Below are positions 25,373 to 36,009 of a stretch of DNA of 40,441 nucleotides, one piece after another (positions within the stretch are counted from its first letter, which is position 1; every line of letters begins with the position of its first letter). The stretch spans positions 1 through 40,441 of the forward strand of contig ONRS01000151.1 of the NCBI GenBank assembly GCA_900320255.1. Direction: 5' to 3'. The DNA is from an uncultured Prevotellaceae bacterium. GTDB lineage: Bacteria > Bacteroidota > Bacteroidia > Bacteroidales > Bacteroidaceae. The notes below the pieces were generated by a model. It did no database searches and was not told the origin of the DNA. It saw nothing but the letters and a program-made list of their open reading frames with translations. Position numbers and translations under genes: made by a program.

Positions 25373-26059
25373 ATGAAGAAAGTCGTGATTCTCTGGCTCG
25401 TGGCCACGCTGGTGGCCGGCTGCTCGGGCGGGCGGCGACCCCTGCCGACGCAGGCTGAGCTGATGCGCCAGGACAGCCTGGAGCGCCTGGCCCACAGGCC
25501 GAAGCCGCGCACGTTCAGCACGCCCGAGGAGGAGCTGCTGTCGGTGCTGCCGTACCGGACGCTGCCGATGACGTACGAGGAGGGTTTCGAGCGCACGCTG
25601 CCGGGCTTTGGCGAGGTGCCGCCCACGCAGGTGCCGTGGCTTTTAGGCGTTGAGGGTCTGACGAAGACGAAGGCCATCCGGCTGCCCGACCGTGGCAGGA
25701 CGCACGTGTTCCTGGTGGGTGGCGAGGATGCCGACGAGCAGCCCGCCGTCTATATGGTGACGCTCGACTCGCTGAAGTGGACGCCCGTCGATCAGCTCAC
25801 GCTCTACGAGCAGTCGACGGCAGATGATGACGACGAGGAGGCTGACGCTGACGGCTTCGTAGCCGAAGAGGACCTGGGGCAGATGCGTGTGGAGTTCAGC
25901 GTGACGAGCCGCTACGAAATTTACATTCAGGTGGTGTTCCAGTCGTTTGTTGACGAGCGTCGTGAGCTGGAGGGCGTGTCGGTGTTCAGCATAGGCAGCG
26001 ACGGCAAGTTTTTTGAATTAGAAAAGAACCGTTTGAATTATGGAGCAGAAGAAGATTGA
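25373..26059 (+). CDS. Lipoprotein of unknown function
   Basis: The start at 25373 gives a lipoprotein signal ending at VAGC (MKKVVILWLVATLVAGC), with lipid-modified Cys17; upstream in-frame codons lie within the promoter. The mature part of the 228-residue protein is soluble, with no further membrane segment and a stretch of acidic residues (about 150-170). I recognise no domain. Its last 20 bp overlap the next gene. It opens the long co-directional run to 34390, but the genes that follow are housekeeping and give little hint of function. Confidence 0.8.
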   Translation: MKKVVILWLVATLVAGCSGGRRPLPTQAELMRQDSLERLAHRPKPRTFSTPEEELLSVLPYRTLPMTYEEGFERTLPGFGEVPPTQVPWLLGVEGLTKTKAIRLPDRGRTHVFLVGGEDADEQPAVYMVTLDSLKWTPVDQLTLYEQSTADDDDEEADADGFVAEEDLGQMRVEFSVTSRYEIYIQVVFQSFVDERRELEGVSVFSIGSDGKFFELEKNRLNYGAEED

Positions 26060-26576
26060 GGTGACGGTGAGCGACGCTGCGCTGCGCGCGGCGGCAGCCG
26101 AGGGAATGGACGCCTTTGTGGGCCAGTTTGTCAAGGCCATCCGCGAGGCCATAGGCGGTGAGCTGACGGCCGAGACCATGGGCGGCCTGACGAGCGACCA
26201 GGTGACGCTCTTAGCGTGGGACGCGCTGCACGAGGAGGTGATGGACGGCGGTTTCGTCCAGCTCATTCACAACGGCTGGGGCCCGTTCATGTTCCGTAAC
26301 CCCGTGGCGAAGGCCCTCCGTCTGTGGGGGCTGCGCGACCTGTCGAAGCTGGTTTACGAGGCCCACACGCTCTACACCAAGCATGGTGCCGACATAGAGC
26401 GCGACTGCACCGACGAGGAGTTCATGGCGCTGTTTGAGCGCTTCCCCGCCTTCGACGACCTGGACGACGCGTTCGTGGAGCACGAGGAGGAATGGACCGC
26501 CCAGATAGCCGAATACATCGACCAGCACATCGACCGCTTCGCTAACGTTAACGTTAACGCTAACGATAACATTTAA
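26040..26576 (+). CDS. DMP19/DUF4375 family protein
   Basis: The 178-residue acidic protein has the DMP19 core LLAWDALHEEVMDGGFVQLI then HNGWGPFMF and the helix following it. DMP19 from Neisseria is a DNA mimic that binds a transcription regulator; most family members are uncharacterised, so the family name does not fix the function. It has no signal or membrane segment. The last codons (ANVNVNANDN) come from a hexanucleotide repeat. ATG at 26040 overlaps the lipoprotein gene by 20 bp; smpB follows after 17 bp. Confidence 0.85.
   Translation: MEQKKIEVTVSDAALRAAAAEGMDAFVGQFVKAIREAIGGELTAETMGGLTSDQVTLLAWDALHEEVMDGGFVQLIHNGWGPFMFRNPVAKALRLWGLRDLSKLVYEAHTLYTKHGADIERDCTDEEFMALFERFPAFDDLDDAFVEHEEEWTAQIAEYIDQHIDRFANVNVNANDNI
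26541..26570 (+). repeat. Hexanucleotide tandem repeat at the end of the DMP19-like gene
   Basis: Five near-perfect units of the form GCTAAC/GTTAAC/GATAAC (GCTAACGTTAACGTTAAC then GCTAACGATAAC) sit just before the stop codon. They encode alternating Asn and Ala/Val/Asp residues. A change in copy number would lengthen or shorten the tail without shifting the frame. Confidence 0.8.
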
Positions 26577-26593
26577 ATCGTAAATAAAAAAAG

Positions 26594-27070
26594 GTGAACA
26601 AGGAGCAACAATTACTGAGGAAGAAGAGCCCCGTTCAGATTAAGAACAAGAAGGCATCGTTCGAGTATTTCTTCATTGAGGAATACACGGCGGGCATCGT
26701 GCTGACGGGCACCGAGATAAAGAGCATACGCCTGGGCAAGGCGTCGCTCGTTGACACGTACTGCACCATCATCAACGGCGAGCTGTGGGTGAAGGGCATG
26801 AACATCAGCACCTACTTCTACGGCTCGTATAACAACCACTCGGCCAAGCGCGACCGCAAGCTGCTCTTGACCAAGCGCGAAATTCAGAAACTGGCGTCGG
26901 CCACCAAGCAGACGGGCTACACCATTGTGCCCACGCTGGTGTTCCTCGACGACAATGGCCGCGCCAAGATGGACATCGCCCTCTGCAAGGGTAAGAAGCA
27001 GTACGACAAGCGCCAGACGCTGAAAGAGAAAGAAGACCGCCGCGAAATGGACCGCGCAATGAAAGTTTAA
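26594..27070 (+). CDS. smpB: SsrA-binding protein SmpB
   Basis: SmpB binds tmRNA and delivers it to stalled ribosomes for trans-translation. The 158-residue protein has the beta-barrel core with [20 protein letters not shown] and KASLVDTYC, and the basic C-terminal tail [20 protein letters not shown], which fits in the mRNA channel. Length matches the family. The start is a GTG at 26594 preceded by an A-rich stretch. The tmRNA itself is not in the window. It stands 17 bp after the DMP19-like gene; the 9-bp repeat and metH follow. Confidence 0.97.
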   Translation: MNKEQQLLRKKSPVQIKNKKASFEYFFIEEYTAGIVLTGTEIKSIRLGKASLVDTYCTIINGELWVKGMNISTYFYGSYNNHSAKRDRKLLLTKREIQKLASATKQTGYTIVPTLVFLDDNGRAKMDIALCKGKKQYDKRQTLKEKEDRREMDRAMKV

Positions 27071-27071
27071 G

Positions 27072-27123
27072 CCCCCGTATAAGCCCTATGAGCCCTATAA
27101 GCCCTATAAGCCCCATAAGCCGT

Positions 27124-27125
<2 letters not shown>
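27072..27125 (+). repeat. 9-bp-period tandem repeat over the metH start
   Basis: The tract consists of consecutive units CCCGTATAAG, CCCTATGAG, CCCTATAAG, CCCTATAAG, CCCCATAAG and CCGTATG. It fills the interval between the smpB stop and the metH start. The unit is the same as that in the U32 gene. One unit contains an in-frame ATG (27088), so the repeat could be translated as MSPISPISPIS before the normal MetH N-terminus. Confidence 0.88.
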
Positions 27126-29783
<2,658 letters not shown>

Positions 29784-29787
<4 letters not shown>

Positions 29788-30407
29788 TAAAGAATATAGT
29801 ATTTGACTTAGGTGGTGTCATCATCACCTTGGGACAGGACGAAGCCATCCGCCGCTTCGAGGCCCTGGGGCTCGCCGATGCCCACGAACGGCTCGACGCC
29901 TACACGCAGAGCGGTATCTTCGGCGACTTGGAGCGCGGCGACATCGACGCCGAGACCTTCCGCGTGGAGCTGGGCAGGCTGGTAGGCCACGAGGTGACCT
30001 ACGACCAGTGCCGCCATGCCTGGTTAGGCTATTGCCGTGAACTGCCCCAGCGTAATCTTGACTGCCTGCGCCGGTTGCGCAGTGAGGGATACCGGCTGCT
30101 GCTGCTCTCGAACACTAATCCCTACATGATGTCGTGGGCACTGAGCCCCGAGTTCGACGGACAGGGCCACTCCATTCGTGACTATATGGACGCGCTCTAC
30201 ATGAGTTACGAACAGCGCGTCCTGAAACCCGACCCCTTCTTCTTCAGCAAGATGCTCATGGCCGAGCACATTGCTCCTGCAGAGACGCTCTTCATTGATG
30301 ACGGTCCGCGCAACGTGGCGGCCGCCAGTCAGATGGGCATTCGTACCTATTGCCCCGAGAACGGCAGCGACTGGACGAAGGAGATTTGGAACAAGATAAA
30401 TGATTAA
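29784..30407 (+). CDS. HAD-family hydrolase (YihX/subfamily IA-like)
   Basis: A 207-residue phosphatase-type protein with the HAD motifs: VFDLGGV with nucleophile Asp8, LLLLSNTN, VLKPDP with its Lys, and LFIDDGPRNV. A helical cap lies between motifs I and II (about 15-90). The second Asp of motif I is Gly, as is common in the FDLGGV branch. Such enzymes act on small phosphorylated metabolites; the substrate cannot be told. It is joined to metH by an ATGA overlap and to the next gene by an 8-bp overlap. Confidence 0.9.
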
Positions 30408-31920
30408 AACGTTAATGAAAATGAGAATAGAAATCATATCAAGGGCAAACAGGCTGGTAAGGTGTTCTTTACTTTTTTACCTTTTAACCTTTTTACTTTT
30501 ATCCCTTCAGGCGCAACCCAAGCGTGAATTCCGCGGTGCCTGGATTCAGGCCGTCAACGGCCAGTGGGTAGGCATGTCAACCCAGCAGATGCAGCAGACG
30601 CTGCGCTATCAGCTTAACGCCCTGCAGCAGATGGGGGCCAATGCCATCATCTTCCAGGTTCGTCCTGAGTGTGACGCCCTCTATCAGAGTAATATAGAGC
30701 CGTGGAGCCGATTCCTGACAGGACAGCAGGGCAAGGCCCCCAACCCGTATTGGGACCCCCTGCAGTGGATGATTGACGAGTGCCACGCCCGCGGCATGGA
30801 GCTGCATGCATGGATTAATCCCTACCGTGCCAAGACAAAGACCACCAACGTGCTCAGCACTACCCACATTTCGCAGACCCACCCCGAGCGCGTGTTCCCC
30901 TATGACGGTCTGCTGGTGCTGAATCCGGGCCTGCAGGAGAACCGCGATTACATTTGTTCGGTGGTGGCCGACATCGTCAAGCGCTACGACGTGGACGGCA
31001 TTCACTACGACGACTATTTCTATCCCTACCCGGCAGCGGGCCAGACCATCAACGACGATGCAGCATACAGGGCTAATCCGAATGGCATCAGCGACCGCGG
31101 TGACTGGCGCCGCCATCAGGTGAATCTGTTTGTGAAGCAGCTGTATGAAACCGTGCACGACCTGAAGCCGTGGGTAAAGGTAGGTGTGTCGCCATTCGGC
31201 ATCTACCGCAATAAGAAGAACGACCCCAACGGCTCGCAGACCAACGGTCTTCAGAACTATGATGACCTCTATGCTGACATTCTGCTTTGGGTGAACAACG
31301 GCTGGGTGGATTATAACGTGCCGCAGATATACTGGGAGATTGGTAACCGTGCTGCTGATTATAATGAGTTGATACACTGGTGGAACCGTCATGCGTCGAA
31401 GCGTCCGCTCTTCATTGGTGAGGACATTGAGCGCACGGCGAAGTTCAACCAGCAGGACCGCAAGATGGCACTCTATGCCGAGTGTCCTAACGTGGAGGGT
31501 ACCGTGCTCTGGTATGCCAAGGCTGCAGTCGATAATGTCGGCGGCTACGCCACTCAGCTCAAGCAGCGCTACTGGCGTCGGCAGGCCTTGCAGCCGCTGA
31601 TGCCCTTTATTACCAAGACGTCGCCCAAGAAACCGCGCAAGGTGAAAGCCATCTGGATGTCTGACGACGAACAGGTGCTCTGCTGGACACCGCCTCGCGG
31701 CAGCGGCTGGAAGCGCGAGGCCGTGAAGTACGTGGTTTATCGTTTCCTTCAGGGCGAGCGCGTCGATATTGACAATCCGCAGCGCATCGTTGCCGTGACC
31801 GACGACACCTTCTACCGCCTGCCCCTTGGCGACGGTTCGCAGCGCTATGTCTATGTGGTGACGGCTCTCAACCGCATTCACAACGAGAGTAAGCCCGTGA
31901 AGGTGAAAGTAAGGATATAG
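30400..31920 (+). CDS. GHL10/DUF187 family secreted glycosidase-like protein (DigH-like)
   Basis: The protein has an N-terminal signal (hydrophobic run LLFYLLTFLLLSLQAQ) and then the glycosyl-hydrolase-like TIM barrel of the GHL10 group. It starts KREFRGAWIQAVNGQW and continues with NAIIFQVRPECDALY, GMELHAWINPYR and the acidic active-site segment VDGIHYDDYFYPYP. DigH in E. coli belongs to this family and cleaves denuded peptidoglycan glycans; a cell-wall role is therefore the working guess. A fibronectin-like C-terminal part (about 410-506) follows. Start choices are ATG 30400, 30415 or 30421, all giving the same signal; 30400 overlaps the HAD gene by 8 bp. The signal is encoded by a long pyrimidine-rich tract. 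Confidence 0.92.
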   Translation: MIKTLMKMRIEIISRANRLVRCSLLFYLLTFLLLSLQAQPKREFRGAWIQAVNGQWVGMSTQQMQQTLRYQLNALQQMGANAIIFQVRPECDALYQSNIEPWSRFLTGQQGKAPNPYWDPLQWMIDECHARGMELHAWINPYRAKTKTTNVLSTTHISQTHPERVFPYDGLLVLNPGLQENRDYICSVVADIVKRYDVDGIHYDDYFYPYPAAGQTINDDAAYRANPNGISDRGDWRRHQVNLFVKQLYETVHDLKPWVKVGVSPFGIYRNKKNDPNGSQTNGLQNYDDLYADILLWVNNGWVDYNVPQIYWEIGNRAADYNELIHWWNRHASKRPLFIGEDIERTAKFNQQDRKMALYAECPNVEGTVLWYAKAAVDNVGGYATQLKQRYWRRQALQPLMPFITKTSPKKPRKVKAIWMSDDEQVLCWTPPRGSGWKREAVKYVVYRFLQGERVDIDNPQRIVAVTDDTFYRLPLGDGSQRYVYVVTALNRIHNESKPVKVKVRI

Positions 31921-31948
31921 TCCCACCAGAAAATGAAAGGAACCAGGT

Positions 31949-33184
31949 ATGAATTACGAGGAACTGTTAGAATCGAAGTCGGCGGCTAAAGCCGTTGGTG
32001 CCAGAATGCCCTTAGGCATGTTCAGCAAGAAGCTGATAGGCGAGAAGTATCAGAACATCATCAGCATCACCCCAAGTCTGAACGACAGCATTAAGTTTGC
32101 CGAAGGGCTGAAGGCCGAGAGCGAGAAGAATCTTCAGCTGCGTCATAAGAACCAGCTGCACTTTGAGGTGGAGCAGGACAAGAAGGGCAATGCCGTGCTG
32201 CTTCGTCTGGAGCAAGGTAATTACCTGACGCTTAAACAGCTGCTGAACGAACAGCCGTCAATTGTAGCAAACAAGTCGTTTGTTGACGGACTCATCGGCC
32301 AATTGTTTGATGTGGCGGAGTATCTTCACGGCGAGGGCATCTTCCACGTTTGCTTTGCCCCGGAGAACATACTGATACGCAAAGGCGACAACACCCCGCT
32401 GCTGCTCAACCACGGTTCGTTCTATTTGGGCATGTCGGACAGCACAGCGCTCTACCAAGACATGGAGTCTTTTGTTGCGCCGGAGGTAAGTAAGGGCGGC
32501 ACCGTCGATGCCCGTTGCGACATCTATTCATTAGGACGCCTCATGGAGTGGCTTTTCAGCTTGTCGGAGATGCCCTACGAGTACAAGCGTGTGATGAAGA
32601 AGGCCGTTAACGACGAGCCCGACAAACGTTATAACGCCATAGCCGACATGCGCAAGGCACTAAAGGTGAAGCGCGAGTTCTACAAGTCTGGATTGACGTT
32701 GGCTGCTGCGGTTGTCATCGCCCTGCTGTTGGTGGGGCTCTACTTTGAGCTGATGCCGGAGTCAACCAATGTGGAATTTGTGAAACCAGCTCCCCGTCAG
32801 GCAACCGACGACCTGTTGGAGGACGGTTTCGACCCCGCAGAGTTGGGCGTGGTGAGTGGCGACACGATGATTATGACGCCAGAGGAACGCCAGAGCAAAG
32901 CTGATTACGATGCCAAGGCGGAGCAGATTTTCCGTAAGCGTTTTACGGCTGAGGCTGACCGCGTGCTCTCCAAGATATATAATAATGAATACATGAGCTC
33001 CAGCGAGAAGAAGTTCCTTTCCGAGATGTCGAGCGTCAACGAGGAACTGCTCAAGCTGCAGGTTGAATTAGGCGAAGAGGCTGGTCTCACCACCTCACGC
33101 AGCCAGCTTATAGCCACGCAGATAGTGGAGGACCTCACGAATCAGAAGAAGAAAAAACTGCAGTACTACGGTGTGCAGAAGTAG
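31949..33184 (+). CDS. Membrane-anchored pseudokinase
   Basis: The 411-residue protein has a protein-kinase-like fold (about 20-240) with several catalytic motifs lost. Where HRD should be there is HVC (133-135, no catalytic Asp), though the downstream Asn140 is kept (ENILI). Where DFG should be there is NHG (154-156). The structural motifs APE (177-179) and DIYSLG (191-196) are intact. A transmembrane helix (about 248-267) separates it from a C-terminal domain (about 270-411), acidic at first and then helical, on the other side of the membrane. It is unlikely to transfer phosphate and more likely signals by binding. It is 28 bp after the glycosidase gene and 44 bp before a DUF4494 gene. No active kinase partner is adjacent; the nearest is at 11589. 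Confidence 0.88.
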   Translation: MNYEELLESKSAAKAVGARMPLGMFSKKLIGEKYQNIISITPSLNDSIKFAEGLKAESEKNLQLRHKNQLHFEVEQDKKGNAVLLRLEQGNYLTLKQLLNEQPSIVANKSFVDGLIGQLFDVAEYLHGEGIFHVCFAPENILIRKGDNTPLLLNHGSFYLGMSDSTALYQDMESFVAPEVSKGGTVDARCDIYSLGRLMEWLFSLSEMPYEYKRVMKKAVNDEPDKRYNAIADMRKALKVKREFYKSGLTLAAAVVIALLLVGLYFELMPESTNVEFVKPAPRQATDDLLEDGFDPAELGVVSGDTMIMTPEERQSKADYDAKAEQIFRKRFTAEADRVLSKIYNNEYMSSSEKKFLSEMSSVNEELLKLQVELGEEAGLTTSRSQLIATQIVEDLTNQKKKKLQYYGVQK

Positions 33185-33228
33185 ATTGGAAAATAAACAT
33201 TAAACAAAGATTATACCTATTTTATATT

Positions 33229-33711
33229 ATGAGAAGTAGAACAGCTAACTGGTTTGAAACCGCCATCCGTTACGACAAGACGATGGAGGACGGTATGACA
33301 AAGAAAGTGATTGAGTATTATGTAGTTGATGCCCTGAGTTTCGGCGAGGCCGAGGAAACTATCACACAGGAGATGTCAGCATACATCAGCGGTGAGTTTG
33401 AGGTGAAGAACATCACCCCCGCCGCCTTCCACGAAGTGTTTTTCAGCGAGAACGACAATGACGACCGCTGGTACAAGGCCAAGCTCCAGTTTATCACCAT
33501 CGACGAGAAGACAGAGAAGGAGAAACGTTCAAGTGTGACTTACCTGGTGCAGGCTGCCACCCTGAACGGTGCGGTGAAGAACATTGACGAGGTGATGGGA
33601 GGGACAATGATTGACTACGTCATTTCTAACATCAGCGAAACGAAGTTCATGGACGTCTTCGAACATACCGCTTCGACCAAGAAGGACGACAAACCAGAGT
33701 TTGAAGGCTAA
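33229..33711 (+). CDS. DUF4494 domain protein
   Basis: A 160-residue cytoplasmic protein that matches the DUF4494 pattern: WFETAIRYDKTMEDGMTKKV near the start, then SFGEAEETITQEMSAYISGE and KAKLQFITIDEKTEKEK. The family is almost confined to Bacteroidetes and has no known function; it has no signal peptide or membrane segment. The yggS gene starts 4 bp after its stop, and this pairing suggests a shared transcript. No catalytic motif is visible. Confidence 0.9.
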   Translation: MRSRTANWFETAIRYDKTMEDGMTKKVIEYYVVDALSFGEAEETITQEMSAYISGEFEVKNITPAAFHEVFFSENDNDDRWYKAKLQFITIDEKTEKEKRSSVTYLVQAATLNGAVKNIDEVMGGTMIDYVISNISETKFMDVFEHTASTKKDDKPEFEG

Positions 33712-33715
33712 AACG

Positions 33716-34390
33716 ATGGATTACGACGTAAAGGGAAACCTGCGGCGCGTGCTGGGCGACCTGCCTGAGGGAGTGCGGCTGGTAGCCATCAGCAAGTATC
33801 ACCCCAACGAATACATAGAAGCCGCCTATGCAGAGGGCCAGCGCATCTTCGGAGAGAGCCACGAGCAGGAGCTCCGGCAGAAGGTGGAGACGCTGCCCAA
33901 GGATATAGAGTGGCACTTCATCGGTCACCTGCAGACGAACAAGGTGAAATATATTGCGCCTTACATCTCAATGGTGGAAGCTGTCGATTCCTTGAAACTG
34001 CTCAAGGAAATAGACAAGCAGGCCAAGAAGAATAACCGCACCATTCGCGTGTTGCTGGAGTTGCACATTGCCGAGGAGGAAACGAAGTACGGTCTTACGC
34101 TCGATGACTGCCGACAGCTGCTGAGTGATGGCGAATGGCGGGCATTGGAGCATGTGCAGATTTGCGGGTTGATGATGATGGCTTCGTACGTTGACGACCA
34201 AGAACAGATACGCCGGGAAATGATGACCGCCCGCCAATTCTTTGACGAGGTAAAGGCGCAGTACTTTGCCGACTGTGACTACTTCTGCGAACGTTCGTGG
34301 GGCATGAGCCACGACTATCCGATAGCCGTAGAGTGCGGTTCCACAATGGTTCGTGTGGGTACCACTATCTTCGGTCCTCGCGTTTATTGA
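33716..34390 (+). CDS. yggS: YggS/PROSC family pyridoxal-phosphate homeostasis protein
   Basis: The 224-residue TIM-barrel protein binds pyridoxal phosphate and buffers its level in the cell; it has no known catalytic reaction. It carries AISKYHP with the cofactor Lys27, IGHLQTNKVKYI and the C-terminal STMVRVGTTIFG phosphate-binding segment. The start at 33716 follows the DUF4494 stop by 4 bp; upstream in-frame codons overlap that gene. Its 3' end overlaps the convergent ferredoxin gene by 26 bp (34365-34390). Confidence 0.95.
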   Translation: MDYDVKGNLRRVLGDLPEGVRLVAISKYHPNEYIEAAYAEGQRIFGESHEQELRQKVETLPKDIEWHFIGHLQTNKVKYIAPYISMVEAVDSLKLLKEIDKQAKKNNRTIRVLLELHIAEEETKYGLTLDDCRQLLSDGEWRALEHVQICGLMMMASYVDDQEQIRREMMTARQFFDEVKAQYFADCDYFCERSWGMSHDYPIAVECGSTMVRVGTTIFGPRVY

Positions 34391-35141
34391 AGAGATACTG
34401 TCCGCGCTTCATCTTTGCCCAATGAATGGCATGCCGCGGACAATGATGATAACAGGCAAGACAATTGGTGCACCGTCCGTTGTGAATCCACTCGGGCGGT
34501 GCTCCTTTTATGTCATCAACAGGACAGACCCTTGCACAGAGTCCGCACTCGATGCAGGCCTCTTTATCTACCCAGAACTTATCGTCCTTAATGAGGTGGC
34601 GGTTATAATAGCCGCCGATGACGTAGGAGTAGGTACGCGGAATGGCACCTTTCACCAGTTGGCTTACCCCACGCTTTTTGTTCTTCACGATGTCGGCAAT
34701 ATGCTCCAGCTGTATGTCGGCGGCAGCAATTTTCTGTTCCGCCTTTTCGGGTGTGTCCAGATGCAGGAAAGAAAAGCATACGTTCGACTCGGGCATCACG
34801 ACGGCAAAGCTGGCATCAAGCCATAGTCCGGCATTCTTCAGCTCCTTGCCGAAGATGGTCATCAGCTCACCCATGTTGTCGCCGCAGGTGGTGAGGGCGT
34901 AGATATACGTTGAAGGTGGAACGCTAAAGGCTGTGTGCTGAATAAACTCACGCACGATGCGTGGTGGCTGCCACCCGTGGGTAGGGAAGCAGAACCCCAG
35001 TCGCTCGCCTTCGCTGATGGTGACTTTTACGATGCCCTTACGTATAACGTCGGGAATAAAAAGAAGCTCCTCGCCCGTGACTTCCGCCATGCGTTGGGCT
35101 GCCCATTTGGTGTTTCCTGTTCCTGTAAAATAGAATATCAT
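34365..35141 (-). CDS. EFR1-type flavodoxin plus two [4Fe-4S] ferredoxin protein
   Basis: The 258-residue protein fuses a short flavodoxin-like domain (about 1-150, FMN phosphate loop TGTGNT at 6-11) to a ferredoxin domain with two clusters: C196, C199, C202, C206 and C224, C227, C230, C234. This is the EFR1 family layout. It probably carries electrons among flavin and iron-sulfur partners in an anaerobe; the redox partner is not known. A perfect promoter sits only 4 bp ahead of the ATG, which implies a leaderless mRNA. It is transcribed opposite to its neighbours. Confidence 0.93.
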   Translation of the reverse strand: MIFYFTGTGNTKWAAQRMAEVTGEELLFIPDVIRKGIVKVTISEGERLGFCFPTHGWQPPRIVREFIQHTAFSVPPSTYIYALTTCGDNMGELMTIFGKELKNAGLWLDASFAVVMPESNVCFSFLHLDTPEKAEQKIAAADIQLEHIADIVKNKKRGVSQLVKGAIPRTYSYVIGGYYNRHLIKDDKFWVDKEACIECGLCARVCPVDDIKGAPPEWIHNGRCTNCLACYHHCPRHAIHWAKMKRGQYLFNKREDRR

Positions 35142-35145
35142 GCTG

Positions 35146-35176
35146 CAAAGGTACGATTAAGTGAGTAAAGTACAAA
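35146..35176 (-). promoter_or_regulatory. Bacteroidetes-type promoter, leaderless, for the EFR1 gene
   Basis: On the minus strand TTTG (35176-35173) is followed after 19 nt by TACCTTTG (35153-35146). Both elements are exact matches. The ATG starts 4 nt after the box, so transcription is expected to begin at or within the start codon. Confidence 0.85.
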
Positions 35177-35216
35177 ATAATTAGCAACAGATAACTGCCA
35201 ATTGATAATTATTTTG

Positions 35217-35224
35217 TAATTTTG
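35217..35224 (+). promoter_or_regulatory. -7 promoter element for truA
   Basis: TAATTTTG matches TAnnTTTG. The truA ATG is 8 nt further on, so the leader is expected to be only a few nucleotides. No convincing -33 element is present. Confidence 0.65.
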
Positions 35225-35232
35225 CACGCGAA

Positions 35233-35961
35233 ATGCGATACTTCGTCTGGTTTTCCTATGATGGGACGGCATACCACGGGTGGCAGGTTCAACCCAACGG
35301 GGTGACGGTGCAGAGTGAACTGCAGCGTTGCTTGTCCATGCTTCTGCGGCAACCCATAGAAGTGGTGGGGGCAGGCCGGACCGATGCCGGTGTACATGCC
35401 CGGCAGATGGCAGCCCACTTCGACTACGAGGGTCCCTACGACATGGATAACCTTGCCTATAAGCTTGACCACGCCCTGCCTCGTGACATTAGCGTTGACA
35501 GGGTGGAGCCCGTCAGCGACGACATGCACGCCCGCTTCTCTGCCAAGCGTCGCACGTACCATTATTATATACATACCCACAAGTCGCCCTTCCTCTGGCG
35601 CTATTCCTGCCAACTGCATTACCAGCTTGACTTTGAGGCCATGAACCGCGCCGCGCGGGTGCTTATGGAGTACGAGGACTTTGGTGCTTTCTGCAAGGCC
35701 GGCAGCGACGTAAAGACCACGCTCTGCCGGGTGTATGCTGCTGAGTGGCACCAGACAAGTGAGACGGAGTGGTACTTCGAAATAACGGCCAACCGCTTCC
35801 TGCGTAACATGGTTCGCGCCGTAGTGGGTACACTTATAGAGGTGGGACGGGGGCGCATGACGATGAGCGAGTTTCGCCAGGTTATTGAGCAGGGCAGTCG
35901 CACAGGTGCAGGCGAGTCAATGCCTGCCAACGCTTTGTTTCTGGAGCGGGTGGAATATTAA
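35233..35961 (+). CDS. truA: tRNA pseudouridine synthase A
   Basis: TruA converts uridines 38-40 of the tRNA anticodon arm to pseudouridine. The 242-residue protein shows the family's start (YFVWFSYDGTAYHGWQVQPN), the catalytic motif GAGRTDAGVHA with Asp51, the RTYHYYIH segment, and the C-terminal helix ANRFLRNMVRAVVGTLIEVG. Length is normal. It is divergent from the ferredoxin gene, and both start almost directly at their promoters. An EamA-type transporter follows. Confidence 0.97.
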   Translation: MRYFVWFSYDGTAYHGWQVQPNGVTVQSELQRCLSMLLRQPIEVVGAGRTDAGVHARQMAAHFDYEGPYDMDNLAYKLDHALPRDISVDRVEPVSDDMHARFSAKRRTYHYYIHTHKSPFLWRYSCQLHYQLDFEAMNRAARVLMEYEDFGAFCKAGSDVKTTLCRVYAAEWHQTSETEWYFEITANRFLRNMVRAVVGTLIEVGRGRMTMSEFRQVIEQGSRTGAGESMPANALFLERVEY

Positions 35962-35966
35962 TCATA

Positions 35967-35991
35967 ACGGCAAGGCGTAACATCTTGCCGT
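35967..35991 (+). other. Hairpin between truA and the EamA gene
   Basis: ACGGCAAG (35967-35974) pairs perfectly with CTTGCCGT (35984-35991) around a 9-nt loop. There is no T tract after it on either strand, so it is not a standard terminator; it may stabilise or separate the truA message. Confidence 0.5.
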
Positions 35992-36009
35992 AACGAAAAA
36001 GAATAAGAA

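Noticed and set aside
26577-27123. Cobalamin riboswitch controlling metH
   Set aside because: metH is separated from smpB only by the 9-bp repeat; there is no room for an aptamer.
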